From the NCBI RefSeq assembly GCF_011769985.2, contig NZ_CP039734.2:744001-808000 (forward strand): a DNA stretch of 64,000 nt, in the 5' to 3' direction. The position numbers and the translations under genes are program-made. Positions 44,444 to 53,136 of the stretch are shown in pieces. Within the stretch, counting starts at the first letter, position 1. Each line of letters opens with the position of its first letter. Source of the DNA: Sulfurospirillum diekertiae. Lineage in GTDB: Bacteria; Campylobacterota; Campylobacteria; Campylobacterales; Sulfurospirillaceae. Under the pieces are notes generated by a model. The model worked only from the letters and a program-made list of their open reading frames with translations. It was not told the DNA's origin and did no database searches.

Positions 44444-45259
44444 ATGATGAAATATAAACGTGAATTTATGGGTGAATGCTTAGGAACGTTTATGATGGTG
44501 ATGTTTGGATGTGGTTCTGTTGCGGTGTCGGTGTTGTTTAATGCCCATCAAGGATTGTTCCAAATAGCGATGATTTGGGGTATGGGTGTGAGCCTTGCCA
44601 TTTACGCGGCACGTCATTTATCGTGCGCGCATCTCAATCCAGCCGTGACGTTGGCAATGGTGATCAGCCAAAGAATGACGATCAAAAAAATGCCTATTTA
44701 TCTTTTAGGGCAGTTTCTTGGCGCTTTTGGTGCAGCTGTGATGGTGTATGTGCTCTTTAATCCTTCTATTGTGGCTTTTGAAAATGCGCATCACATCATT
44801 CGTGGTACGCAAGAGTCCATTGCAATCGCGAAAATGTTTGGTGAATATTATCAGTTCCCTAACAGTAATGCCATCGTCTCGCTGCCCTTGGCGATGATCG
44901 CAGAAGGATTTGGAACGTTCTGCCTTGTGATTATCATTTTTTGTTTGACGGAGAGCTGTAATTTGGGACGACCCGATGACAATATAGCCCCCATTCTCAT
45001 AGGGCTTGCCGTCACTTCCATCATCTGCCTTATCGCCCCTTTAACGCAAGCAGGACTGAACCCTGCACGGGATTTTAGCCCTCGTATGGTTGCATGGATC
45101 TTTGGGTGGAAAGAGGCTTCTTTTCCTGATCAAGTTGGAGGTTTCTTTTGGGTTTATATCTTAGCTCCTTTGCTTGGAGGCATGAGTGCGGGATTTTTAT
45201 TTACACGCCTCATTGAGCCTCTTATGCGTAACAAATGTGAAAAATGTGACTGCCAATAA
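44444..45259 (+). CDS. Aquaglyceroporin (MIP family)
   Basis: Membrane channel of 271 residues with six helices and two half-helices carrying NPA motifs (HLNPAVTL, 64-71; LNPARDFSPR near 200). Asp after NPAR marks the glycerol-facilitator subgroup, which also conducts neutral As(OH)3 and methylated arsenicals. A Cys-rich tail (KCEKCDC) could bind a soft metal. Seventeen bases after the DUF5714 gene; no glycerol kinase is nearby, so metalloid flux is a better guess than glycerol uptake. Confidence 0.9.
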   Translation: MMKYKREFMGECLGTFMMVMFGCGSVAVSVLFNAHQGLFQIAMIWGMGVSLAIYAARHLSCAHLNPAVTLAMVISQRMTIKKMPIYLLGQFLGAFGAAVMVYVLFNPSIVAFENAHHIIRGTQESIAIAKMFGEYYQFPNSNAIVSLPLAMIAEGFGTFCLVIIIFCLTESCNLGRPDDNIAPILIGLAVTSIICLIAPLTQAGLNPARDFSPRMVAWIFGWKEASFPDQVGGFFWVYILAPLLGGMSAGFLFTRLIEPLMRNKCEKCDCQ

Positions 45260-45270
45260 AAAGGATGATG

Positions 45271-46359
45271 ATGAAAACACGTATTATTTTAGTGGGTGGA
45301 TTTTTGGGAGCGGGTAAAACTACGCTGTTGTGTGAGTCGGCACGAATGCTGAGTGAACAAGGCAAACACGTTGGTTTAATCACCAATGATCAAGCCTCAG
45401 GACTGGTCGATACAGCGTTTCTTGAGCACTCCATCCGTTCCGTTACAGAGGTGAGTGGTAGCTGCTTTTGCTGTAATTTCAATGGGTTTGTAGAGGCTAT
45501 CTCTCACCTCAAAGCAAAAGGTGCTATGGAGATGATTATTGCTGAACCTGTAGGCAGTTGCACGGATCTTTCTGCCACGATTATGCAGCCTTTAAAACAA
45601 AAATTCGAAGAGGATTTGATCGTTTCGCCGCTAAGTGTTTTAGTCGATCCCGAACGGTTGAACGCTATACTCAAAGGTGGTACATCGGGGTTTCATGAAA
45701 GTGCGGCGTATATTCTTCAAAAACAGCTTGATGAAGCCGATATGATTGTCATCACAAAAATAGATTTACTCTCACGTGATGCGCTTGAAACCTTAAAAAG
45801 ACGAGTTGCCAAGAGGTGGCCATTAGCTAAAATCTTCTCCTTAAGCGCTAAAAGCGGTGAAGGCTTGGAACTGTGGCTCGATGAAGTGAGCCATTCTACA
45901 GTAGCAGGAACGCACTTAGCCGAAGTGGATTATGATATTTACGCGCAAGGCGAAGCCGTGCTTGGATGGCTTAACACGACAGTCACCCTTCAAGGTCACT
46001 CAGTAAATTGGGATGCGTTCACGCACAAAATGTTAAAAAGCTTGGCAGAGCGGTTTGATGCTTTAAACTTAGCCGTTGGGCATGTCAAAGTGTTACTCGA
46101 AGCCGAAAAAAAGTATGTGATAGGCAATGTGACAGGAAAGAGTGAATCTCTTAGCATAAGAGGCAGTGCAGGAAGTGGAAATCAGGCTCAAATGACGTTA
46201 AATGCGCGTGTTGAAATGAATCCAGCAGCGTTAGATCGTATTGTAACAGAGGTCCTTTCTGAGGTATGTGGCAATGAGGTTACTCAAAAAATCGAAGCTT
46301 CCAAATGCCTGCAACCCGGACGACCAAACCCAACCTACCGCTACGATTATGTCGTATGA
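45271..46359 (+). CDS. CobW/G3E-family GTPase
   Basis: 362 residues. Walker A GGFLGAGKTTLL (about 8-19), the metal-binding CFCC motif (SGSCFCCNFNG near 65), Walker B-like IIAEPVGSC, and NKxD-like ITKIDLL. G3E GTPases are metallochaperones that deliver zinc, cobalt or nickel. The C-terminal CobW domain is divergent. Three consecutive ATG codons occur; the third (45271) has the best spacing from AAGGA. Last gene of the + strand half of the cluster; it may load metal into the DUF5714 protein or another partner. Confidence 0.88.
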   Translation: MKTRIILVGGFLGAGKTTLLCESARMLSEQGKHVGLITNDQASGLVDTAFLEHSIRSVTEVSGSCFCCNFNGFVEAISHLKAKGAMEMIIAEPVGSCTDLSATIMQPLKQKFEEDLIVSPLSVLVDPERLNAILKGGTSGFHESAAYILQKQLDEADMIVITKIDLLSRDALETLKRRVAKRWPLAKIFSLSAKSGEGLELWLDEVSHSTVAGTHLAEVDYDIYAQGEAVLGWLNTTVTLQGHSVNWDAFTHKMLKSLAERFDALNLAVGHVKVLLEAEKKYVIGNVTGKSESLSIRGSAGSGNQAQMTLNARVEMNPAALDRIVTEVLSEVCGNEVTQKIEASKCLQPGRPNPTYRYDYVV

Positions 46360-47207
46360 TAGTGCTTCATAAAAAGATGATGTAACCACCATGAAAAGGC
46401 AATAACCCCGCTTCCCAAAGTCAGTAAGAGATAATTGGTCGGCGTTCCCCAGATGAGAATGTTTACAATCAACCCTGCGGGAACGTGCACGTTGTTCATG
46501 ATGGCAAGCACTCCTGCATCGACTTCACATGCGCCTTTGTTCCACAGAAAATACCCAAGACCCGAAGCGACAACCCCCAGCCACACTAAAACGCCCCATT
46601 GTATCAAAGTGGGTGAGAGTTTATCGGTGTTGGCAAACAGTCCAAAAGCAACGATGCCGATAATCAGCGCTCCAAAGTGAAAGTAACCAAATACATCACT
46701 TTGTACAATATTTGTATTGGATTCCATTACTTTTTTATAGGCAGTTTGCCCAAGCGCAAAGCAGATATTTGCCCCTTGCACCATCAAAAATCCTGTGATA
46801 AACTCAGAATTGACGTTTTGATAACGAATAATATACGCCCCCAAAACCGCCACCCCTGTGCTGATAAGATACAGCGGTTTAAACTGCCCCTTCAGTCCAT
46901 CATAAAGCAGTGTCACATAGATAGGTGTAAAAATAGTGAAAAGAATCACCTCAGGAACGGTGAGAAATAAAAATGATTGATAGAAAAAGATATACATGAA
47001 GCCAATTTGCACACCGCCAATCAGCATGATTTTGATCTTTAATGTCGTGGGAACGCCTCGAAATTTCGTAAACGGTAAAAAAACCAGTGATGCAAGCCCA
47101 ATACGCACCAACACCGCAAAATAACTATCGACTTTACCTGCTAAAACTTCACCAATAAAGCTAAACGAAAACGCCCAAATCAGCGTTATCAAAATCAAAT
47201 ATCGCAT
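46347..47207 (-). CDS. EamA/DMT-family transporter
   Basis: 286 residues, ten predicted helices in two EamA repeats (IWAFSFSFIGEVLAGKVDSY near the N-terminus; SGLGYFLWNKGACEVDAGVL in the second repeat). Drug/metabolite exporter superfamily, substrate unknown. Its 3' end overlaps the CobW gene by 13 bases, convergent. It may be only a neighbour of the organoarsenical-like cluster. Confidence 0.9.
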   Translation of the reverse strand: MRYLILITLIWAFSFSFIGEVLAGKVDSYFAVLVRIGLASLVFLPFTKFRGVPTTLKIKIMLIGGVQIGFMYIFFYQSFLFLTVPEVILFTIFTPIYVTLLYDGLKGQFKPLYLISTGVAVLGAYIIRYQNVNSEFITGFLMVQGANICFALGQTAYKKVMESNTNIVQSDVFGYFHFGALIIGIVAFGLFANTDKLSPTLIQWGVLVWLGVVASGLGYFLWNKGACEVDAGVLAIMNNVHVPAGLIVNILIWGTPTNYLLLTLGSGVIAFSWWLHHLFMKHYHTT

Positions 47208-47378
47208 AGATGTCCTTGTGGAAATGAAGGTGTTATTATAGTATGGAGAGGATTAGTTTAAAAGAAAGGAATTGGGGAAAATAGAGGGGAGAAGGTGTTT
47301 TTTAGGTTTACATGTAAAGAAAATAATTGCCTACCGCCTTGATGTTAAACTTTGAAAATTTAGCTCAAAATCCAATTT

Positions 47379-48302
47379 CTATTTTTCTATCTCTAACATC
47401 TCTTCGACATTAAAATCGCAATTCTCTTTTTTATAATCTCTTATTAATGGGATAGCGTAACTACCACCACTTAAAGCTTCATTGAATTTGATATAAGCTT
47501 TGATTCTCTCTTTGGTATTCATATAGGCATTGCTTAAAAATTTAAGACCTTCAACATTTGGCATTTCTATCTTTTTAACTACTTCTAAATATCCGGAACA
47601 TGAACCTTCCTTCCACATTTCATCTTGTGTTTCTTGTGCTTTAGCGCTAGCAATAGGGTCTTCTAAATATTTAGGATATGATTTGGCACTTTGCATCATA
47701 AATGCTTGGATGACGGGCTTTTTATATCGGAAGTAAATTTTTCTCTCAACATCATCTCTAACGCCATTGTGATTACTGTCGATGCCCAAAAGGGTTGCGT
47801 TGTTCACTTTAGCATCAGGCTCTGGAGGAAGTCTATGTCTACTAATTTCTAGATAGACGGTAATGTTCAATGTATTGGAGAGTACCTTACCATAGCGTGC
47901 TTGAAGTGTTGTTGTTCCTTCTTTAAGAGCTTGAAGTGTGTTATTGGATATAGTAATAATCGTAGGATTTGCCACAATCCACTCTATATTTTGAGTGATG
48001 ACTTGAGTGGAATTATTGCTCAAAAGGGCATTGAGTTCTAAGCTTGTTTGCGTCGACACTTTAAGTTCTAATGTCTTGGAAATCAAGGTTAAATGTTTAA
48101 TTTCGGAAACACTAATATCAGCAGAGTCAGAAATAATAGTGTGAGTTGAAGCTAAATGCTCTTGTGGAATAACATCATCAGCGTAAACATTGAGACCCAT
48201 GATGACCGATAGAAAACCCATGATACATCGTAATATCGTTGACCATCTTAAACGTGTAGCTTCCATTTTAGACCATATGCTCCATGCACTCTGTTGTGTC
48301 AT
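47379..48302 (-). CDS. Exported protein with a Big_2 (Ig-like) domain
   Basis: 307 residues from ATG 48302, which has AAAGGTGAT just upstream. A long basic n-region, hydrophobic core and ADD cleavage site suggest export. Residues about 80-155 look like a Big_2 Ig-like repeat (IEWIVANPTIITISNN, LKEGTTTLQARYG). A following motif GIDSNHNGVRDDVERKI resembles a calcium-binding DxNxDG loop. The rest is not recognised. It has its own promoter, shared in sequence with the ferredoxin gene. Confidence 0.75.
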   Translation of the reverse strand: MTQQSAWSIWSKMEATRLRWSTILRCIMGFLSVIMGLNVYADDVIPQEHLASTHTIISDSADISVSEIKHLTLISKTLELKVSTQTSLELNALLSNNSTQVITQNIEWIVANPTIITISNNTLQALKEGTTTLQARYGKVLSNTLNITVYLEISRHRLPPEPDAKVNNATLLGIDSNHNGVRDDVERKIYFRYKKPVIQAFMMQSAKSYPKYLEDPIASAKAQETQDEMWKEGSCSGYLEVVKKIEMPNVEGLKFLSNAYMNTKERIKAYIKFNEALSGGSYAIPLIRDYKKENCDFNVEEMLEIEK

Positions 48303-48333
48303 CTTATCACCTTTTAAAAACATATTTGCGTTT

Positions 48334-48360
48334 TCTAAGCCGTAGTATAGCAAAATGAGA
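48334..48360 (-). promoter_or_regulatory. Promoter of the Big_2 gene, copy of a repeated element
   Basis: 27 bases identical but for two positions to 48816-48842. On the - strand it contains TGCTATACTA, an extended -10 box (TATACT), about 40 bases before ATG 48302. Confidence 0.6.
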
Positions 48361-48432
48361 TTGTGCCATGAGCGTATGAGCTGATACGTATTTTCTAAAT
48401 AGAGGCAAAAAATAAAAGCAGTCAAAAGAGGG

Positions 48433-48459
48433 AAAAGGGGAGGTAACATTTCCCCTTTT
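48433..48459 (-). terminator. Terminator of the ferredoxin gene
   Basis: Arms AAAAGGGG (48433-48440) and CCCCTTTT (48452-48459) with an extra A-T pair form a GC-rich stem 29 bases after the ferredoxin stop; a T-run lies on either side. Confidence 0.6.
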
Positions 48460-48487
48460 TATTTTGTAAACGTTTTTTTCTATTTCA

Positions 48488-48700
48488 CTATGCACCTAAA
48501 ACAATACAGCCCTCTGTTGGACAGGCTTCCATACACGCTGGTGAGTCATGATGACCTACACACTCAACACATTTGTCAGCATAAACATAATACGTATCTG
48601 CACCTGTTGGATTTTCGCTATCATCTACAATAGCTTCTACAGGGCACTCATCGATACAAGCGCCACACGCGATACAAATATCGGTAATCTTCGCTGCCAT
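48488..48700 (-). CDS. fdxA: 2[4Fe-4S] ferredoxin, Alvin-like
   Basis: 70-residue low-potential electron carrier. Cluster ligands are CIACGACIDECP (about 9-20) and CVECVGHHDSPACMEACP (about 44-61). The wider C-x2-C-x8-C spacing in the second motif and the short C-terminal extension are features of Alvin-type ferredoxins common in Campylobacterota, where the protein can partner with pyruvate or 2-oxoglutarate ferredoxin oxidoreductase. The start is fixed by AAGGAG six bases before ATG 48700. Own promoter and terminator. Confidence 0.93.
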   Translation of the reverse strand: MAAKITDICIACGACIDECPVEAIVDDSENPTGADTYYVYADKCVECVGHHDSPACMEACPTEGCIVLGA

Positions 48701-48733
48701 AATATCTCCTTCTTTTTTTTGTTTTTTGAAAAC

Positions 48734-48775
48734 ATTTTCATGCAGCATGCTACTGTAACAGTGTAGCATGAAAAT
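48734..48775 (-). promoter_or_regulatory. Alternative hairpins in the ferredoxin mRNA leader
   Basis: Arms 48734-48743 and 48766-48775 (ATTTTCATGC with its complement) pair perfectly over 10 bp. The inner arms 48746-48753 and 48763-48770 (CATGCTAC with its complement) pair over 8 bp. The two helices share bases 48766-48770 and so cannot both form. The leader is over 100 bases long. Confidence 0.45.
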
Positions 48776-48815
48776 AGCCTGCTTCCCATGTAAAAAAAGA
48801 GTTAAAAAGGTCTGC

Positions 48816-48842
48816 TCTAAGCAATAGTATAGCAAAATGAGA
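48816..48842 (-). promoter_or_regulatory. Promoter of the ferredoxin gene, copy of a repeated element
   Basis: Near-identical twin of 48334-48360 with the same TATACT -10 box on the - strand. It lies about 34 bases from the start of the divergent nicotinate phosphoribosyltransferase gene, so the two promoters are back to back. Confidence 0.6.
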
Positions 48843-48875
48843 CTATAAAGGCAGGATGAAAAAACAAGGAGCTGT

Positions 48876-50009
48876 ATGCAAAACAGTAATGAACTTGGTC
48901 TCACTGATGTGACCGCATGGACGGATAAATATTTTTCCAATACCAAAGCAATCATCGAACATTTTGGCGATACTGAAGTCACGTATGCCTTCTTTTTACG
49001 CCGCCCAGTGCTTTGTGCGACACGTTTAGCCACGCAGTGGATTCAAACACAAGCGACAAGTCGTGGCATCAACGTTATCATCGAAACGACGCACGAGGAG
49101 GGTGAATGGGTAGGTGCTGGTGAGCCTTTGTTTTATCTTAGTGGTTCGTTTATGCATTTAGTAGAATTAGAGACGATCATTTTACAAAAATTAGGCTCGG
49201 CATGTGTCGCTGCTTACAACGCCTATGAAATGTGTCAAATGCTTCCACATGTCTCATTTTTAGCGATGGACGCGCGTCACTGTGCAGGAACTGAGATGGC
49301 TGAGATGATGGCGTATGGGGCATCGGTGGGTTCACGTGTGGCACAACGTTTAGGTGCAGTGGGTTTTATTGGCAATGCGACCGATGCAACGGCGCATTTC
49401 TTTGGATGTGAAAAAGGCTTAGGCACGGTTCCCCACGCGCTCATCGGCTACGCAGGCTCAACGCTTCGTGCGGCTGAAATGTTTCATGAATGTTTTCCAA
49501 CGGAGAACATCCCTATTTTGGCGGATTATTTCGGTCGAGAAATCACCGACACCTTAGAAGTATGCCACGCTTTTCCAAAGTTTGCACGCGATGGTAAGAT
49601 CGCTGTTCGCCTCGATACGCATGGCGGACGTTTTTTAGAGGGGCTTGATACACAAGAGAGCTATCATGTTTTAGGACGGCATGTTCCTGACGCGGTGCGT
49701 GACTACCGTACGGAAGCGGAACTCCATGACTTGATCGGCACAGGCGTTTCGGCGGCAGCCATCTGGAGCATGCGAGAAACGCTTGATCATGCGGGATTTT
49801 CCAAAGTACGCATCATCGCTTCTTCAGGTTTTACGCCGCAAAAGTGTCGTTCAATGGCATGCGCAAAAGCGCCCATCGACATCATCGGAACAGGTTCATT
49901 TCTACCCGAAAAATGGAGCGAGACCAATGCAACCGCTGACATCATTGCTTATGGTGGCACACCAAAGGTTAAAGTGGGGAGGGAGTTTTTGCTCAAAAAG
50001 AGCCACTAA
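48876..50009 (+). CDS. pncB: Nicotinate phosphoribosyltransferase
   Basis: NAD salvage enzyme joining nicotinate and PRPP. 377 residues. Conserved patterns include AYFFLRRP-like YAFFLRRPVL near the N-terminus, the EWVGAGEPLFYLSG nicotinate-binding region, MDARHCAGTEMAEMMAYGASVGSRVAQRLG, and VRLDTHGGRF in the C-terminal barrel. It resembles the short bacterial/archaeal NaPRTase form. CAAGGAG lies before the ATG. The neighbouring ferredoxin is divergent. Confidence 0.85.
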   Translation: MQNSNELGLTDVTAWTDKYFSNTKAIIEHFGDTEVTYAFFLRRPVLCATRLATQWIQTQATSRGINVIIETTHEEGEWVGAGEPLFYLSGSFMHLVELETIILQKLGSACVAAYNAYEMCQMLPHVSFLAMDARHCAGTEMAEMMAYGASVGSRVAQRLGAVGFIGNATDATAHFFGCEKGLGTVPHALIGYAGSTLRAAEMFHECFPTENIPILADYFGREITDTLEVCHAFPKFARDGKIAVRLDTHGGRFLEGLDTQESYHVLGRHVPDAVRDYRTEAELHDLIGTGVSAAAIWSMRETLDHAGFSKVRIIASSGFTPQKCRSMACAKAPIDIIGTGSFLPEKWSETNATADIIAYGGTPKVKVGREFLLKKSH

Positions 50010-50180
50010 ATTTCACTTTTTATTTTTACATGTAAAGGGAGGGCTTAACGTTTAACTATCTTTACATGTAAAAAGCTAGTAATGTCCATCCACTTTTTTT
50101 TTGTATCTCACTCATCAAAAAACCAACCCGTACCAAAGCCTTTATACACTAGACTGCATCACATTATAAAGGCATCATCC

Positions 50181-51266
50181 ATGAATCAAGATTTACTCAC
50201 TCTCCAACCCGATAAACCGCCAATTATTACCTCCGAAATCGAAGTGATACGTTTTTATCACGACACGGATGCGAAGGCTGCCGTGCAGGAGATGATCGTA
50301 GGGACGTATGTTCTTGTGGAAGAGTTTTACAGCAATGGTTTAGAAATTTTGGCTGAACTCAAACGAACGCTTTTAGTTTACTATACCGATAAAAAATTTC
50401 AAGGACAACGCGATTTTCGTAGCGCCTTTAGAGAGGCATCGCACCGTTTGTTAGTGGAAGTCAAAGGTCATAAACTAGTTGTGAAGAAGGCTCCCGTGAT
50501 TGGTTGGTTGAAAGTGCTATACCCCGAAATTGCTGACTTTTATGTCTCTTTCCCTGAAGTTCAGGGGATGAATAGCGCGTGGCAGTGGTACCAAAAAGGC
50601 ATTGAAGTGAAAACTTTAGGCATCACGCTTCACCCTTTTTATGGGACGTATTTTCCCACACGATTTGAGCATTTAACGCTCTTTGATAGGTGGCTTAAAA
50701 AATACATTGGTTCAAAAGAAAAAGCCATAGAAATCGGTGTAGGAAGTGGTATTTTATCGTTTCAACTCATTCAAAATGGTTTTAAAACTATCTTCGCATC
50801 CGATACCAATAAAAATGCGATTATTGGCGTGGCGCAAGAGTGCAAGCGATTGGATTATGAAGCAAATATAACCCTCAATCATGGTGATTTATTTGAAAAT
50901 TGCGATGTTAAAGCGGATGTGATTGTGTTTAATCCACCGTGGTTACTGGCAAAGCATAGCTTGGAAGAGGGGCTTGATAAAGCGATTTATTATGAGAAAG
51001 AGCTCTTTCCACAGTTTTTTGAACAAGCCCAAAAACACCTTACATGTCATGGGAAAATAGTGCTTCTTTTCTCCAACCTAGCGCAAGTTATTGATGCAAA
51101 AAGTCCCCATCCCATCATCGAAGAATTACGCACTAACGGCCGCTTTAAAAAAGAGTTACACCTCAGACGAGACGTGAACGCTTCCTCAAAAAAAACAAAA
51201 CGTACAGATTCAAGAGAGAATGAAAAAGTTGAGCTGTGGGTTTTAACGCCAAAAGAAATGGTGTAA
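50181..51266 (+). CDS. SAM-dependent methyltransferase with NPPW motif
   Basis: 361 residues from ATG 50181, the first start with a plausible N-terminus. An N-terminal helical region of about 170 residues precedes a methyltransferase domain with motif I AIEIGVGSGILSFQL and motif IV VIVFNPPWLL. The NPPW/NPPY motif marks enzymes that methylate amide or amino nitrogen (PrmC, Trm, RsmC type). The true target is unknown. The 170 bases upstream hold two iterated palindromes only 25 bases apart. Confidence 0.8.
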   Translation: MNQDLLTLQPDKPPIITSEIEVIRFYHDTDAKAAVQEMIVGTYVLVEEFYSNGLEILAELKRTLLVYYTDKKFQGQRDFRSAFREASHRLLVEVKGHKLVVKKAPVIGWLKVLYPEIADFYVSFPEVQGMNSAWQWYQKGIEVKTLGITLHPFYGTYFPTRFEHLTLFDRWLKKYIGSKEKAIEIGVGSGILSFQLIQNGFKTIFASDTNKNAIIGVAQECKRLDYEANITLNHGDLFENCDVKADVIVFNPPWLLAKHSLEEGLDKAIYYEKELFPQFFEQAQKHLTCHGKIVLLFSNLAQVIDAKSPHPIIEELRTNGRFKKELHLRRDVNASSKKTKRTDSRENEKVELWVLTPKEMV

Positions 51267-51351
51267 AAGTGTGAGTTAATTTTTATATACTTAAAATATA
51301 CTTAAATTTTTATGCTATTTCCATGCTATATATTTGATGTAATATTTTAAC

Positions 51352-51406
51352 AGACTTCTTACATAACTTAGCATAATACTATCATGTCAGGTGATGCAAG
51401 AAGTCT
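51352..51406 (+). promoter_or_regulatory. Inverted repeat in the porin leader
   Basis: AGACTTCTT (51352-51360) and AAGAAGTCT (51398-51406) form a perfect 9-bp arm pair with a 37-base loop, ending 21 bases before the porin ATG. It may be a stability stem of the porin mRNA or an operator. CATAAT (51372-51377) could be a -10 box inside the loop; in that case only half the repeat would be transcribed. Confidence 0.4.
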
Positions 51407-51427
51407 AATCTGCTTTAAGGAGGAAAT

Positions 51428-52819
51428 ATGAAAATAGCTAAACTTAGCTTGGTGGCTATTGTAGTTGCGGGCCTCGCTTCTAGTTCTTTTGCGGCATCAG
51501 ATACACTTGCTGACGCATTTAAAAATGGAAAAGTAACGGGTGAATTAAGAGCTTGGTACTTTGATAGGGATACAGGTTCTTCTAACCCTACGGTATCTAT
51601 ACCTGGCAAAGATGGGACACTTGGCAAGGGTGATGCTGACATTTTCTCTACAGGTGTTATGTTGAGTTATGTAACAGATTCATTGTATGGTTTAACTCTT
51701 GGGTTAACAATGCAGTCAAGTTATGCACCGTTTGCTGATGACGATGCAAAAAATCTTTATGCTACCGATATGTACGGTTCAGGTGCGGTACTTTCAGAAG
51801 CCTATGTAGCGTATACGATTGGTAAGACAACGGCAAAAGTGGGTCGACAATTTATTACAAGCCCCCTTGTTAACAGTTCTAGTTCACGTATGATTAAAGA
51901 AGCATTCCAAGCAGCAGTTCTTGTCAACACAGACCTTCCAAATACAACCTTAGTTGCAGGTTATTCTGACAAATTTCAAGGTAGAACATCTGATTATGAC
52001 GCAAGCGTAGCTGGTGGTGAATCAGGGATTCCTAACTTTAAAAAAGAAGCGGTATTTTACGGAACCGGTAAAGCTAATAATGGATCAAATGTTTTTGGAT
52101 TTGACGGAGCATACACTGCTGCTGCTATCAACACATCCATCACAAATTTGACATTAACAGGTCAATACTTATTTGTAAATGATGTTGAATTAACCAATGG
52201 TGGCGATGCCAATGTTTTCTATGCTGAGGGTAACTATGTTGTGCCTTTAAGCACTATGAAATTACTCCTTGATGCAACCTATCGAGGGTCAAGAACATCA
52301 AATGCTACATTTGATAGTTTCCATGTTGAGGGTGATATGTACCAAGGACGTGTTGGCTTTAAAGAGCTAGCAGGCTTTAATGGATCTTTTGCCTATAGTA
52401 CCGTATCAAGTGGACAATCTGTTCTCCTAGGTGCAGGAAATGGCCCTACAACGTATACTGCTCCATTGATCAAAGGTGCTGAAGTAACTTCAGGTGCTAA
52501 CACAGATGCTTACAAAGTTGAAGTGGGTTATGATTTTACAAAAGTTGGTGTTACGGGTCTTAAAGTCTTAGGACAATATGTCAAAATCAATCAAGATGCT
52601 TCATCTGTCGCTGTAGGTTATATCTTGAATCATGCAGAGAGTGATACGAAAACTAAATACTGGGAAGGACAAATTGCTTATGACATCCCTTCACTTAAAG
52701 GTTTAACGCTATCTCTTGAGTATGAAAATGCTACAAAAGATGTTGCCGCATTGGGTGCGACAGCTGCTAGTTCAACAGACTTTAATGAGATGAGATTTAG
52801 AGCTAACTACAAATTCTAA
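51428..52819 (+). CDS. Outer-membrane porin, OprD/Campylobacter MOMP-like
   Basis: 463 residues with a signal peptide (1-22, ending SSFAAS) and a beta-barrel pattern of alternating hydrophobic strands ending in Phe (FRANYKF), the classic C-terminal outer-membrane signal. KNGKVTGELRAWYFDRD and GLTLGLTMQSSY fit the Opr family of porins in Sulfurospirillum and Arcobacter. The ribosome site is very strong (AAGGAGGAA), as expected for an abundant protein. It is followed by a strong terminator, so monocistronic. No iterated palindrome occurs in it. Confidence 0.88.
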   Translation: MKIAKLSLVAIVVAGLASSSFAASDTLADAFKNGKVTGELRAWYFDRDTGSSNPTVSIPGKDGTLGKGDADIFSTGVMLSYVTDSLYGLTLGLTMQSSYAPFADDDAKNLYATDMYGSGAVLSEAYVAYTIGKTTAKVGRQFITSPLVNSSSSRMIKEAFQAAVLVNTDLPNTTLVAGYSDKFQGRTSDYDASVAGGESGIPNFKKEAVFYGTGKANNGSNVFGFDGAYTAAAINTSITNLTLTGQYLFVNDVELTNGGDANVFYAEGNYVVPLSTMKLLLDATYRGSRTSNATFDSFHVEGDMYQGRVGFKELAGFNGSFAYSTVSSGQSVLLGAGNGPTTYTAPLIKGAEVTSGANTDAYKVEVGYDFTKVGVTGLKVLGQYVKINQDASSVAVGYILNHAESDTKTKYWEGQIAYDIPSLKGLTLSLEYENATKDVAALGATAASSTDFNEMRFRANYKF

Positions 52820-52822
52820 TTG

Positions 52823-52851
52823 AAACTCCGTCTCTTTTGAGGCGGAGTTTT
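52823..52851 (+). terminator. Intrinsic terminator of the porin gene
   Basis: Arms AAACTCCG.CTC and GAG.CGGAGTTT pair over 12 bp (one G-T pair) around a TTTT loop, three bases after the stop, with a following T-stretch and C-run. Confidence 0.8.
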
Positions 52852-52929
52852 CCCCTCAATTTCTCTAAACAGGGGATATTCCTTTTATTAAGTATATGAA
52901 TATTTTATAAATTATTTAAATTTTAAGTT

Positions 52930-52940
52930 ATAATCATTAT
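52930..52940. promoter_or_regulatory. Possible Fur-type site upstream of the TonB receptor
   Basis: ATAATCATTAT matches the core of the classical Fur box (right half ATAATCATTATC). It abuts the large palindrome and lies about 200 bases before the receptor gene. Weak on its own in AT-rich DNA. Confidence 0.3.
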
Positions 52941-52983
52941 AATGTATTCATTATATAAAATTTTATACAATGAATACATTATA
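52938..52983. repeat. 46-bp near-perfect palindrome
   Basis: Centre between 52960 and 52961 in AAAATTTT. Twenty-two of 23 base pairs match; the one mismatch is 52953 against 52968. No spacer loop. It lies between the porin terminator and the TonB-receptor gene. Possible roles: operator, recombination site, bidirectional terminator or cruciform. Confidence 0.85.
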
Positions 52984-53136
52984 CAAATTTTTTCGTTGCA
53001 CATTGATGGCGTATGAATATTTTTTAAAGCCTCTGCTGGATGTTATGATTTATTAATACTAAAGAATTCATAAAATATTTTAATCAGATATATCGTTATA
53101 TATATAAAAATACTACAACTTAAAAGAGGGGCAGGG

